From Clavelina lepadiformis (lineage: Eukaryota > Chordata > Ascidiacea > Aplousobranchia > Clavelinidae): a DNA stretch of 64,000 nt. The stretch spans positions 5,272,501-5,336,500 of the forward strand of contig NC_135243.1 in the NCBI RefSeq assembly GCF_947623445.1, in the 5' to 3' direction. The position numbers and the translations under genes were made by a program. Positions 10,640 through 22,889 of this stretch are shown here, piece by piece; the first letter of the stretch is position 1, and each line of letters opens with the position of its first letter. A model generated the notes under the pieces. The model saw only the letters and a list, made by a program, of their open reading frames with translations. It was not told where the DNA came from and did not search any database.

Positions 10640-11700
10640 AAATGAAAGCGTGATTTGCGTTAGCTTATGAAATCTGTACCTAAACACATAAACAGTTATG
10701 GTGAGAATTCGTTCTCTGTACAATTATTTTCTTTTTTGGCATTAAGTAGATTATTATTCAATAATAATGACAGAAAACCACTGATTTAAAAGAAAAAAGC
10801 GGCTGCTGTTTTGTATATTAACGTATTAACTGATTCAGAGGATTTTTACAAAAAAGTATGTTTTATCTTTTTCTAAAGTTAGTATAAATTCTGTTACAAC
10901 CATGTTTGTCAATTTACAAAAACTCATCAAATCTGGTTCGTGTATAATCACAATGCTTCAGGTCACCACGTATCTTGCTCATTGCAGTGGTACTGCGAGA
11001 TATTGAATAACAACCACATTTAAAGTCACCGGGTCGCACACTTAAAACAACTTGAGCGAAACGTAAATAGAAATCAAAGAAACATGAAACACACTACACT
11101 GCACATCGTTTTAAGTAAAGATAATTTGTTTTGTTGAAAGTATTTCCTACAACATTTTGCATTGCTGAATTCTTTTACAAACATTTGAAACGTTTGAAAA
11201 AATTGGCATAAGACAAAAATAAATAAAATAAATATCTACGTTTACAAAAAAATAATCTTTACAAAAGTACAGTTGCAGAAAGTTTGTATGTGCACTTATC
11301 TAACAAAAAAAGCTCAACAAAAAAGAAGAAGACTGCACATGTAGAAAAAAGACACCAAACGAAAAAGAGAGAAAACATAATTTATGCCATTGGCCACAAA
11401 AAAACGCACTTTTTTGGGAAGATTTATCAATATGATTTTTGACCATGTCGGTCATTACACTAAATATTTAACTACAATAACAAAAGAGTTAGCCTCGAAC
11501 ACCATACAAAATACAATGTCAATCACCGAATGCATAATTTATTCTAGAAAATGTCACACGCCACGACACACAGGAGAAAACGCGCTTAAGTCAAATGAAA
11601 TTCATTTAAGTTATTGACATGATTTCGATATTTACAGAAAATTCGTAAAAATGCAGGCGGATAACAAGGTCTAGGTTTTATTTACACGTGACAAATCTAA
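10640..11700. other. No gene seen
   Basis: This is an AT-rich stretch. A short plus-strand frame at 11384-11617 has no recognisable domain and no splice context, so I do not call it. Confidence 0.45.
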
Positions 11701-11701
11701 A

Positions 11702-11790
11702 TTACAAGCAGAATGCTTCTTTCCAACGGGTAATTTCTGAGTCCGATTCTAGAGTGGAAACGACTTCTAAGCTGTCAGATGATGGTGGAA
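11702..11790 (-). CDS. Possible terminal exon of the gene at 12402-15041
   Basis: The exon opens after an acceptor at 11791-11792 and ends at TAA 11702-11704. It encodes PPSSDSLEVVSTLESDSEIT followed by RWKEAFCL, a composition like the acidic exons upstream. It joins in phase with a candidate exon at about 12264-12371 that encodes the basic stretch ending SLKRK. That candidate exon does not join in frame to the exon at 12436-12499 by a simple GT-AG rule. The link to the main gene is therefore unproven. Confidence 0.35.
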
Positions 11791-12401
11791 CTCATTTGAT
11801 CATTTTCCTTGGTTGCATATTTGTTCCTAGAAAAATGTTTACATCTTAATTTCCTATAATTTTGCAAACTCGCGGGTAACGAGTTTCCTAAAAACGTGCT
11901 TTTCGTCGTATGTAGTACAGTTAAGTCTATAGCGATGATATAAAATCAAAATCAAAGAAAAGTTCCAAAGCCGCTCAAAACATTTTGCATCTATATTGCA
12001 AAGTACCGAAGGTTTATCAAAAAATGTTTAAGTTTGTTTGTTAAATAGATTATATTATATAACTTAATATTTAGATATTTAAGTATATTTAACCAATATT
12101 TCTTCATTTGTATATATTTGCTTCAGTTTGGTTAGTATCTAAAAAAGTTATTTCAACTCTATAAAATCAAATTGTGCAATTTCTAAAAACATGTGAAAAG
12201 ATCTGCACTTCTTTGTTTTTTTACTCTTTTTCATTCCTTTACTTTTCCACTCACTTTTCCTTTTCAGGGAACCATTCCGCGTGAAAATGATTGATGTAGT
12301 TTCCAAATCCATCTTCTCCGATATTTTGTCCTTCTCTAAACCTTTGAGGTACAAAATATGGTTATGCAAGGAATCACCTGCAGATTAATATTATCTTTGG
12401 A

Positions 12402-15041
12402 CTATATTGTTGTTTTTCTGATCAGAAATACCAACCTTGCTTTTAGGTAGTAATTTGTAGTGTCAACAGCAGCCGAAATCCAATAGTCTGGTATGTCAAC
12501 TGTCAATAAAGCGAAGTTTATTAAGTTAGACGTTTCTTAATATTAAATAACGCAAAAATAATATATGGCCATATGAATTACGTATGGTATACTCTTTGCT
12601 TGCGTGTCTGTTTCTTTCAGCAGTTTGAACAGACCTGAAAATAGATACTGAGTTTCAGCATGCTTAGAGCTAAGTGATTTGGATCAAGCAAAATAAATGC
12701 ATGCCGATAAACATCGGGATCGAATATTGAAAAATTAATGCGTTATAACTCATGCCCGTGCAGTGTTTTGCTTGATCGAGATATTTTTCAACTTGCTTAT
12801 AAACTGTTATAATAATGCAAAGAAACACTTCATCCAAATTGAATATGCCCGTAGAATAAACTCAGTGCAAAACGAAATAGGACATGTTTCTCAAACGCAT
12901 TAACCCTGTTTCCAGACTTTCTTCCTGCGGGTAATCGTCAGGAATCATTTGATTGTTATCATCACCTGCAATGTTTATTAGTTATTTGTAATTAAATATC
13001 CAATAGGTTCTGTTCCATAATCACTTTTAATAACACTTCTACTCGTTGCGTCATCAAACAGCTGTGTAGTATTTAAGTGAAATTTGTATCAATTACTGAA
13101 ACAGTAATTGTTGCTATTGTGAATAAAGTTAAACAATACCTTGGACGTTTTGGTCGTTTAATCCAGCAGAAACCTGACACCTAATTTAAAACGCAAATTA
13201 AAATCTGTATTTCTAAGTACAGTAGTACACTAAAGAAAGTATAGGTCTACTAATACGACTTACATGCAGTTTTCTTTCACCAAAGCGCTGTCCTTTACGG
13301 CATCAGGCCTGTCAGCAGAACTGCTAACTTTTTCAACTTCAGCTGGTCCATCTATAAAAAAACATTTGTTCAAATAAGCTTGGTTAGAATTTGACAATGT
13401 CGTTAATTTGACCACGCATGAGCAACCACTTCATCATCTACGAATCCAAAAATTACTTCAGCAACAAATCCTGCTACGGGTTACATTGAACGCCGATGCA
13501 ATTTTTGCTCTGACAAAATTGAACAAAAACGGAAAAGAGAAATAGGAAAATCTTAACACCTAGTCTTGACACCTATAGCCTAGTGTCACTTCGACACTGG
13601 AGTAAGTGGAATGCGGTTTTCAAAGCCTTACCTTCATCGATTTTGTGTCCGTTTTGTGCAAGGTTTTCATTCTCTTCAACTATTACCCCCGACCTTAACA
13701 AAAAACAATTCGAAACAATGCCATGCTCTTTTACCTTTTACATTAAAGTATGCATTAGATATTTCAATGAATTTATCCAAAATATTATATATATTATTAT
13801 TAGCAGGATTTCAAACGCATGTAAGGGTATGACAATGCTGTGTACTTGAAATATTGTTGATGCAATTGATTAAACGAAATGTAATTACACAATTATTGTG
13901 GTAACACGATACCAATTTTAAACCACGTACGTATCCACTATAGGGACGTCAACAAGTTTTCGATCACGTTGTTTGACAATTGCGTTATCATAAAACTTCG
14001 CTGCTTGCTTTTCCCTGTAAATGTATCAATCAAAATATAAACCTTTTTTAAAAAATGACTAAACAGAGAATTTTTGTTCTACTAACAAACTAACCGTTCC
14101 TTTAACTCCTGAAATTCCCGCTCAAAAACAGTAAATTACATTACAATGCCAAATAATCACTTACTCGTTCAATAGAGGAGTGTAATTATCTTCATCGCAT
14201 TGCGTGGAGAATATGTTTTTGTTGAAGTTCACTGGTTGGTCTTGGCTGCAATTGTAACAACCAAAATGTCTTAATAATTATCCTTTTCTTATTAATGGTC
14301 GTAGAAGGTGTATTTCTGCTACCAACCGATCTTCAAATGCCCTTATTCCCGTTTTCTTGATGCCCGCTTTTGTGTTAGTGTCACGAGAAGTATTTTTATA
14401 TCCATCACGTTTTATTCGTTTTTATTCGCATCATCACGTTGTTCGCATTGTCACCGTCACGTTTTATACATCGATTTATCCGCGTTGTATTGTCTCTTTG
14501 TGCATGTTCACGTGCTGCTGTGTTTTACTTGTTCATGGGTCCACATGTTTTTATTCTATCTCTTGTGACGTTACCCCGAGGGCCCAATTAGTACTGTGTT
14601 TAGCGCCCCACGCTGATTCTACGATTGCGTGGAATTTGTTTTGGTATGGTGTTTCGCTCGGGTATAGAGTGGTGGTTCAGTAACGTTTGGGTGAGATAAC
14701 AGAAGGACGTATGTTTTTACCTAAGAGATATGCCATTAAATGTGAATAAAGAAGACAGAGCTAATTGACTAGCCGTTAAGCGGGAAGATTCCTGGTCAAA
14801 GAAAGTTTGGTTACATTAGCAGCTTTGTATTCCTGAAATAATTCTTCATGGCAATCTTCGTAAGAGCTGCTCTCCGATGAACTAACTTTCATATTAAATA
14901 ATATCAATTTAAAGAGATATAAAACGAACGATTTTTCACAAAAATTGCTGTACTTATAACGGAGTTCCTGTAATGTTAATGTAACCCACCACTATCACTT
15001 GAAGCATGATCTTGCCATCGATTGTCTGGTTCATAGTTCAT
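12402..15041 (-). CDS. Unrecognised gene made of very small exons
   Basis: Eight small exons keep perfect phase through canonical introns: 14165-14245, 13931-14014, 13632-13693, 13264-13351, 13140-13180, 12897-12965, 12593-12634 and 12436-12499. The last may instead read on to TAG at 12402. Two more likely 5' exons are 14990-15041, which starts MNYEPDNRWQDHASSDS, and 14815-14885, a Ser/Glu-rich stretch. They join each other in phase but do not join 14165-14245 in frame. A GC-richer insert lies between them, so an exon may be missed. The encoded protein is hydrophilic and acidic with a central KQRDRKLVDVPIVDT and a later LMRLFKLLKETD. I see no membrane segment, signal peptide or known domain, so no function is assigned. 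The chain of matched phases is the main evidence. Confidence 0.55.
14295..14800. repeat. GC-richer insert in an intron, possibly a solo LTR
   Basis: This block has clearly higher GC and CpG content than its surroundings and ends with an AATAAA signal near 14742. It interrupts the small-exon gene. Its composition recalls an LTR, but I could not fix its ends or a target duplication and found no partner copy. The family is unassigned. Confidence 0.25.
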
Positions 15042-15044
15042 TTT

Positions 15045-18000
15045 TAGCGTTCCAGTGATTCAACAAATCAGAAATTTATTTTACTGTATAACTGTATTAA
15101 TTCTAAATCTGAGGAAACTCTGCTAAAGCTTATAACAAGCGTTTTTGTTAATAGCATACAACGTATACACCTCATCACAAATTTCTTTTAATAACTTTTT
15201 AAAAACACTTGCAAGCTATGATGAAAATCATGATTGCGCAAGGCTTAACAACAATTTAACATTCTTTGATTTGGACAGAACTTTGTTTAACTACGTCACT
15301 CACGCTGTACAAGCTTGAATCTTTGTATTAATTTAGTAGAACAATAGATCACATGATGGTAAACAAAGCCTTCAACATGTTCTTTAAGATTAAGTCTGCT
15401 TTGTTACAGACGGAGGCTGTTATGAAAGGCTACACTTATAAGTTATTATGAAGAACTAGAAAGTAGAAAAAACTAGAACTATGTTTATCGAAATACATTT
15501 CTGGCAAAAGGAAGTTATATCAGTTAGCACAAGCACAGGGACAATATTCAATATTATTTAACTTCCAACATGATTTAACATGTAGCAAATTATTTTTATC
15601 TGGGAAACACAAAAATTTACTCGAATTTAAATAAAGATAGTTAAAAATAGAAATTTCTGTTTTAAAACTGAGTGCTCATTAGTGCTGAAACAAAAATGAA
15701 TTTAACCAACATTTGTAGGTTACATGAGATAACAGAAAGTATTTAAACCTGTCGTAAATTGTTCATGTGTGAAATAAAAATAACATGCTTTGCTTTGGAA
15801 ATCCTTAGCGCACAACAACACCATAACCAAAACTTTCATTTTTATGCCTTTTTAATCTTTGTATACTCGGGCACCTGACCTGCACTGAAAAGATTCAAAC
15901 CACAGAGAATAAGCGAGCAGGGAAAGTCCACTCTTTAATAGAGGGGTTGAAACGAATTACCACCTTGAGAAGTATTTATAGCTTCTCCGATTTACCCAAG
16001 TTTACCAGGTGACGCAATTCTCGAAAATTCTAAAAGTTCTGTCGCAATAGGTTTTACAAATCAATACAAAAGAAAATCGCCTGATAGATGCCAACACTGT
16101 AGCAAGATCATGTGTGTCACCGATTCGATTACAATTTCTTCAGTGTGGCGTAAACTGTGAGCTGGCAAACGTTTGACGACGCAGACATCGAAATCTTCAA
16201 TCAACCAGAAAAATTGTACACTACTCGTAATTATTGTACAGTCTTAAACGTGTGCACACAAAAATGGTTATATTTTTTGCTAGTTTTATCGAAAAAACAT
16301 AGATTTATTCCATGAAAACTTGGTAGGGGATTTTGTTTACAACGTTATTTCGTGATTACACTCAACAAGTTAAGAAAAAGTTGGTAATAAATTCACGCTA
16401 AAATAACTTAATAATAAATAAAATAACCTAATAAAAAATAACCTCACGCCAAAAGCTTGCTGCCCAGTCTTAAATCATACAAAGCAAAAGCGTTGTCTAC
16501 CTTAACTCGTAGGACTCGTAGAATCGTACTTACAACTAATTTAACCTTATATGGAACCTCAAATATTACGGACATCTAACAACAGCTTTCCCGTAATAAG
16601 CTATGTTTGATTTAAACTGCCTAGTTTTAGTAATCCAAAATTTCTGCATTTTCTTGGTTATAACGTAAAAATATTATGAAATAAATTTTAATTCATTGTT
16701 ATAAACCATGTTAGCTATCTCGTCAAAATTAAAAAGTTTACAAGAAAAGTCCCTTGTTTAATTTTACAAAAGCGGTAATAAAGTGCACAACTGTACACAA
16801 CACAACTTAATGATAAAACAACAACAAAAAACAGGATGTGACCAAAATTACTGTACAAAAACCTGATTTTTGTATTACGTAATTACATTAACTTGTTTTT
16901 TCCTTCTAGAAATCTAGAATATTCCGCGATAATTACATGACTTAATCTAAAGTGATAGTTGGTTAATAATCATATTATAATCAGCACAACTAATCCCGCT
17001 GCAATCCAGCAACAATCACACTGCGATGAAACAAAGAATCGCTCACCACATTATTACACATTTGACCACTTGGTGTTGACAAAGCGCAATTGAAATCGCA
17101 CTATAGTGCTATACACTAAGTGAATCATCAATGTTCGTCACAAAGTTGTGACATGGAAACCGATAATGCAAAAACATCTGGCCCCAGACACAGGAACCTG
17201 GACGAATGATTGGTTTGTTCATTACGGCTTATGTAGACGTTAAAACATACGTAGCAATAGAACGTTCGTTAGCGAAATGAAATTATTCTATTTTATCAGC
17301 ACTTGTTTTGATACGTCCAACTGTTAACGCTAGACTTAATAAAGTGTTTCTCACTGAATGGTGTGCACACGAATGACCTGGACAAACAGTGGGCAGACGA
17401 GTACACGAAAATTTCAAAATATAAACCAAAACTAGCAGAAAAACTCCATCGTTCTTTGATAATTAATTGAATGCGGCTCAAAAATACGGGCAAGAAAATT
17501 AGTTTGAAGGCACAATTCAGGCTGTTACAAACAATAGCGGATAAAACGTAGGATTTAGAAAAGATATGCAAAACGTCCCTTTTCGAAAGGAAGTAAGAAG
17601 GGCATAATAACAATGGAAGTGAAGGTGCTAAAGCAAGGCCGTTTTAATCCCATGAGCAAAGAATACTGTAGGTTAAGCTTTCCGTCTAAAGATATACTGT
17701 ACCATTTTAAAGAGAAAAACGAGTTTTAAAAGAGAAAACACGTGCTTAAACGTGCTTTGTTGCCCGGTTAAAGTTCGTACATTTTGTGTGTTTTGTACAG
17801 CGGGTCTGCTACTGTACATATATCAAGTAAATAATTTTTGCAAGGCGCAAGTATATACAGTACCTACAAAAGCATTAACACATGGCAGAGTTTCTTACAT
17901 GACACTGTGGTAAAAAATATGATCAAACAAAAACTCTTTATATTTCGGCCTTGGCCAAAATCATGCGAGTCGTAACCTTGGTAACCGAAGGGTTAGTGAC

Positions 18001-19640
18001 TGCAGCGCTGTATTCGCAATAGTGTAACCTGTGTTCGATATCGCGCTACCGTTGTAATGTCATGAAGAAAAATTATGATTTTATACCAAGCCATTGCGAT
18101 TTTTTATGATATTAAAGTTGAACGAAAAAGCCTGATATATCGGTCTTTATGTAACCACAAATCTAAGATCGATTGCCAGTTTAATATCCATTGTTCATAA
18201 GGTTTTGCCTTCGCAAGATTGATTTATTTGAAATGTAGTCTCACAGTTGTGGAGGTTGATTAAGATATTTGCAAAAATCACCTCCTTTGGATGAAGTTAA
18301 CCACAATGATAACTTGTACAATGTACTGTGCATGGTTGATGTCTATTTGCTTGTAGTCTTTAAACAATTCAAAAAGTACACAGCACGACACGTGATGCAG
18401 TCTATTTGGCAAGTCAGGCAGTCAGACATTGATCTTAATAATAACTTCATAAGAGAAATTGGTGGCTAAGTTGACAAAGGTTGATTAAATTAATTATTAA
18501 CTTGCTTTTACATCATTTGACACTTCTTATTCTGCCTTTTTACCGTTTGGCAACAAACCAAACGTTGCAGTTGAAATTATTTTATTGAGTAGCACGAATC
18601 GAGAGCGGTCTGAAATTTCTTATTTACATCCAACATTAATAACATTGCTTAAAGAAAGAAAGGTTCATAAATGCAGAATTATGTACAGCATGAGAAATCG
18701 TGAAACCTTTTTCTTATTAATAGGATTGCATAACGGTAACCTTTTTGTTAAGCGATATGATTGCATAACGGTCCAAAGTTCGTGAAGATAAGCTCGTAAC
18801 ACAACTCAAATGACCTACAGCACATTAATGGTGTTAACCACACGAAAGCTCAGGTTGAAAGGAAAATAATTACAAATAGGTTTAATTGATTTTATAAGCA
18901 ACAAATCCGATACACAATAAACAAAACAAAAACAAATGTTCAGTTTACAAGATGTTAAATTTCGGCGTGTTGATGATCTGTGTACAACAACTAAAGGTCT
19001 TTGCAGAATATTTATAAATGCTGGATACTATTATTTAACCTTTTGCCTAATAATTCGTAATATCCATTACGTATGGGCGCTTACAGACTTATAAACACAT
19101 GTTGCTGGTAAAAATGTATTCTTCAGAAAAAGTTATTTCCGCTTTTATTTCATGATTTCTTTTTCATTGCTTAAGTTTTAAAATACAAACGCCATTTAAC
19201 GATGTTAAATACGGCGACGTTGTTTCGTATGAGACATGATTTAGTGCACTGTGAAAATAACGACAATTTTAAATTTCAATAAGCACAGTAACTATCATGA
19301 AACCATAGTAGCAATAAAGTCCATGTAACAATTATTACAAAGTCGTAGCGATAAAACCAAACCGGTCAGAAATGGAACTTAAACAATAACGGATTAAAGC
19401 CGTGCTAGCAAAGAGAGTTTGAGTATTAGGTTAATAAACTCATTTCCCTTTGACTTGTCGGAGATTTTAACATTTTAATCCAAATGCAATTTATGTTGAA
19501 AGCCGAGTTTGATTATTTTCTTTTCTTACTTTTAAGGGCGGCATGCCTTGAATTTACAGTATAACAAAAGTAATTGGTAAAAAATTGTATAGGGTCCTTC
19601 AGATCGTTCGTCGTTTATAGGATGGAAAGTTTCTGCGTGA
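15045..19640. other. Long stretch without a convincing gene
   Basis: About 4.6 kb of AT-rich DNA. Short open frames at 17296-17613 (minus) and 18269-18469 (plus) have no recognisable domain. No tRNA, SINE head or terminal-repeat pair was found here. Confidence 0.45.
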
Positions 19641-21206
19641 TTACTTGCCTTTTAAATATGTCATTTGTACCAGATCACCAACATCAATAATTGCCGATAA
19701 TGCATCCTGTATTTGTTTATCAGTGAGGGTTGCCGACAAACAGAACCTTACTCTCGATCCCAACACCGGCGTTGCTGGATATCCTGCGACAACAACGGCA
19801 AAACCACGTTCTAACATTTCCCGACTAAAGCCCAACATTTTGGATGGATAAAAGATCATAACCGGTACTATTGGAGAATCGTCGTTGCCGTACACAATGA
19901 AACCTGCTTTCTTCAGTCCCTGACGAAACATTCTGCAATTTTTAGCTAGTTGTTTGGTTTTTTTCTTTCCTTCTTCGGTGCTAGATAACATGTTGAACAC
20001 AGATATTGCCTGCTGACAGACTGGGGCCGACATGGACGTAGCGTAGCTGGCTATGGCAGAATCTGCTCTTAAATGCTCGATGATGGCTCGACTTCCAGCA
20101 ATAAAACCACCTTGACCTGGAAAGAATTTTGAAAATGTTCCCATTATGACGTCTACTTCTTTTGCATCTATTCCGAAGTAATCAGTTACACCACGAGCAC
20201 GCTTTCCTAGTGCACCCATACTGTGTGCTTCATCAATGTACAAATAGGCTTTGTATTTCTTTTTCAGTGCAACTATTCCAGCAAGATTCGTGATGGAGCC
20301 TTCCATGCTGTACACGCCTTCGACAACTATAAGTATTTTCTTCCAAGGACGATGTGTCCTTGGTTGTCCATAAGCGATTCCATCGCAGAGCTTCTTTTCC
20401 AAATCTTCCATGTTATTATGCTTGAATCGGCGAATGGTAGCATTTGAAAGCTTACAGCCTGTCGCGATTGATGCGTGATTATGTTCATCTCCTAACACGA
20501 GGCAATCCTTGTCAACTAGGCTTGGTATGGTCATCACATTTGTAGCGAAGCCCATGCCGAAACTGATACTCGCTTCTACATCTAAATATTCTGCCACAAC
20601 TTGTTCTAGTTCGGAATGAATGTCCAAGTTCCCCACTTCACGCCTTGGACTACAGATACCAACACCATACTTCTTGGCGGCTTCAATAACTACTTTGGTG
20701 GACTTGCCTTTGTTTTCGGAGATTCCAAGGTAATTGTACGAGCCCAAGTTCACAACATTCTTTAGTATTTTACCGGTATATTTACAGACCCAGCCGGCGT
20801 TTGAGAATTCTCTTTCAACTATATGAAGCACTGCGCCAGGAGCCCGTGCAAGTGGCCTGGTGAGACATTCTATGATACGCATAAATGCGTTTCTGTGATA
20901 AAAGCTTAAAAAATCGTCGTAGAGTGGAGCAAAACCTTTCATTTCAGGGTCTTCAGAGGCAGTAAACACCTTTTCAATTTTGTTTGTACGAAGGAAATCG
21001 CGGATAACGCCGAACAAACCCAAAAACATGTAGTTTACAGACGCAAATATAGATGCAGACAGAGGCATTGGCTCAAAAGTCTCCTGAAATGCACGCACCG
21101 GTCGAACGTGTGGAGAATGTTTCCCATTTGAAACACCATTGGAAACACCATTGGAAACACCATTGGAAACACCATTGGAAACACCATTTTTTGTTACAAC
21201 AGTCAT
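19641..21206 (-). CDS. SPTLC2: Serine palmitoyltransferase long-chain base subunit 2 (intronless)
   Basis: A single uninterrupted frame of 521 residues matches SPTLC2 across the family. It catalyses condensation of serine with palmitoyl-CoA, the first step of sphingolipid synthesis, as the PLP-bearing subunit at the ER membrane. A hydrophobic segment at residues 50-72 fits the membrane anchor. Family landmarks are YGQPRT at 279-284, DEAH at 325-328 and MGTFSK, whose Lys360 is the expected PLP Schiff-base lysine. The C-terminus stops soon after DLVQMTYLKGK, about 40 residues shorter than human. The N-terminus carries tandem GVSN tetrapeptides (residues 8-27), encoded by a 12-bp repeat. The complete lack of introns contrasts with most neighbours and suggests an old retrocopy or intron loss. 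Key residues are intact, so it is probably functional. Confidence 0.95.
   Translation of the reverse strand: MTVVTKNGVSNGVSNGVSNGVSNGVSNGKHSPHVRPVRAFQETFEPMPLSASIFASVNYMFLGLFGVIRDFLRTNKIEKVFTASEDPEMKGFAPLYDDFLSFYHRNAFMRIIECLTRPLARAPGAVLHIVEREFSNAGWVCKYTGKILKNVVNLGSYNYLGISENKGKSTKVVIEAAKKYGVGICSPRREVGNLDIHSELEQVVAEYLDVEASISFGMGFATNVMTIPSLVDKDCLVLGDEHNHASIATGCKLSNATIRRFKHNNMEDLEKKLCDGIAYGQPRTHRPWKKILIVVEGVYSMEGSITNLAGIVALKKKYKAYLYIDEAHSMGALGKRARGVTDYFGIDAKEVDVIMGTFSKFFPGQGGFIAGSRAIIEHLRADSAIASYATSMSAPVCQQAISVFNMLSSTEEGKKKTKQLAKNCRMFRQGLKKAGFIVYGNDDSPIVPVMIFYPSKMLGFSREMLERGFAVVVAGYPATPVLGSRVRFCLSATLTDKQIQDALSAIIDVGDLVQMTYLKGK
21125..21186 (-). repeat. In-frame 12-bp minisatellite in the SPTLC2 N-terminus
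   Basis: About five tandem copies of GGTGTTTCCAAT encode repeated Gly-Val-Ser-Asn. The copies are almost identical at DNA level. This implies recent expansion and probable length variation between individuals. Confidence 0.9.
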
Positions 21207-21209
21207 TTT

Positions 21210-22365
21210 AGCTTTCTATTTCTGTAAGCTCTCCACACATAAAACAGAACCATGATGAAATTGTTAAATTAATTTTGCCCTAAACCAGATTCAAACATAA
21301 TTATAAGTAAGTTTAAACAAAATCATGTTATCTTTGACTTAAAGCCGTCTTGTTATGCTTTTCTGCGGAGTAATGTTGTATTAAACTTCTTAGTTCTTAC
21401 TTACTATACTTTTATAGTAACTAACTTACCGCAACAAACATTCTTTTCTAAATATAATTTTTTGCCTGATGATATTAAACTAAACACGTTCCTATATTAT
21501 AAATATTTTTGGTTTTTGTATTTGTGTCCATATTCGTGGAAGTGTTAAAATATATTCCATCCAATGCATATAAACCATTATAGCTGACCGACTGCTGAAC
21601 ATAGATGGTACCTTTTAATCATTCGTAAATCAAAAATAACATATGTTTAGACGCAAATCAGTGCCACTTTTAAGCTAAAAAAAACTTACAAAAGCGAACT
21701 ACAAAACTTTTCATGTTTTAATCACCACCTTCGCTAGGAAAAGGTAAACTAAAAACTGAAGTATAAATGTACAATGAATAACGATAACATCGAGGAAACC
21801 AACGCAAAAAAGGCAAAAACCTTGCGTAACATTTTATCAACCGACCAATCCGTTGACTGTGAAAAAATAATGGCTCTAAGTTTTATTTGTGCGACTCAAA
21901 CAAAGAGGAGTATAAAGGTCAGATCTATCAGATGCGTGCTGCGGGTGTGACCTAAATTTATCGAAGAAGGTTCCGCAGATCTCTTAAACACGCAAACAAA
22001 CTGTTTATTTTGCGGCAGCGCTAAACTCCTTTTGCCTCTATGAACTCATTGACTCCTCAGTACTTGGCGATAAGGCAAACAGTAAGAAGCAGGTTGTACC
22101 TGAAACCCCTGGTTGTGTTACAAGTGTCAAGCAGCTACTTTTTTGGGTCTTGCTTTCTTTTTAGTTTTGAAAGTAGGTGCATAAGTTGGCGCAGTCAATA
22201 CCCCTGTTACCACAATACAGTTGTGTTTTCTTTCCAATATCTCCTCTTATAATCTTCTTGTAAAAAATGTTTTTCCATTACTTTTATAGTGGTTGTGATA
22301 TTGATCATGAAATTTGAATAACAAAAATGTTTTCCCCGGCGTTAAGCTGATTACAGGTTTTCTGG
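21210..22365. other. Upstream region of SPTLC2, no gene seen
   Basis: This AT-rich stretch presumably includes the promoter of SPTLC2. I could not assign a core promoter or a second gene. Confidence 0.4.
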
Positions 22366-22369
22366 ATGC

Positions 22370-22887
22370 GTTGTGACGATTACGTCACGAGTCAGAAGTT
22401 GTTTTCGAGATGCTTGAATTTGATTTTGGGATCTTGTGATTCAGTTGTTGACCGGATTTGAATTCTCCTTAATGACGTTCAGATAAATTACCTCGCTTGA
22501 ACTGATGTGCCATATATATACCGATGTAATGTTTGCAATCTTTCCTTTTTACCGCTTTCGATTTCACTTGTTATCAAGCGCAATGTAACATTCAGTAAGC
22601 TTTGCCCGAAGATGAAAACCTTTGTGTGTTATAATAAATAAAATGGGAACTTTATCATTTAGTAATATGTATAGACAGAATTAAGCAACTAACAGCATAG
22701 TCACGCCGTTTGAGAAATGAGAACTCATTTCATCGAAGCAGAAGTAAAACAAGTCATCAACCATCAATCGTCCTCGCTCATATTCTAACAATTACCGCCA
22801 GGATACGCGGTCATTATGACAGATGAGTTTGTTGTGTAATACTTCACACGAGTAATACACAAACGAATTAAAATTTGTCATAGCGTA
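22370..22887 (+). repeat. Dispersed repeat of about 510 bp, copy 1
   Basis: The whole block recurs in inverted orientation at 51361-51870 with the same order of landmarks: TCAGTTGTTGACCGGA, CAGATAAATTACCTCGCTT, ATGTAACATTCAGTAAGC, AAATGAGAACTCAT and AGTAATACACAAACGAA. It has no coding frame. It is probably a non-autonomous transposon; I found no clear terminal inverted repeats, so the class is open. Confidence 0.75.
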
Positions 22888-22889
22888 AA

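Noticed and set aside
14090-14130. Small exon REFQELKER between two micro-exons
   Set aside because: It does not join in phase with its neighbours, whereas skipping it joins 14165-14245 to 13931-14014 perfectly.
14308-14683. Two overlapping plus-strand frames of 86 and 108 codons rich in Phe, His and Cys
   Set aside because: They lie inside the GC-richer intronic insert, overlap each other in different frames and have no protein-like pattern.
17296-17613. Open minus-strand frame of 105 codons, and a short open plus-strand stretch at 17343-17468
   Set aside because: Neither matches a family I know, neither has convincing splice partners, and hydrophobic composition in AT-rich DNA can give such frames by chance.
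18269-18469. Plus-strand frame of 66 codons
   Set aside because: Short, isolated and without recognisable domain or splice sites.
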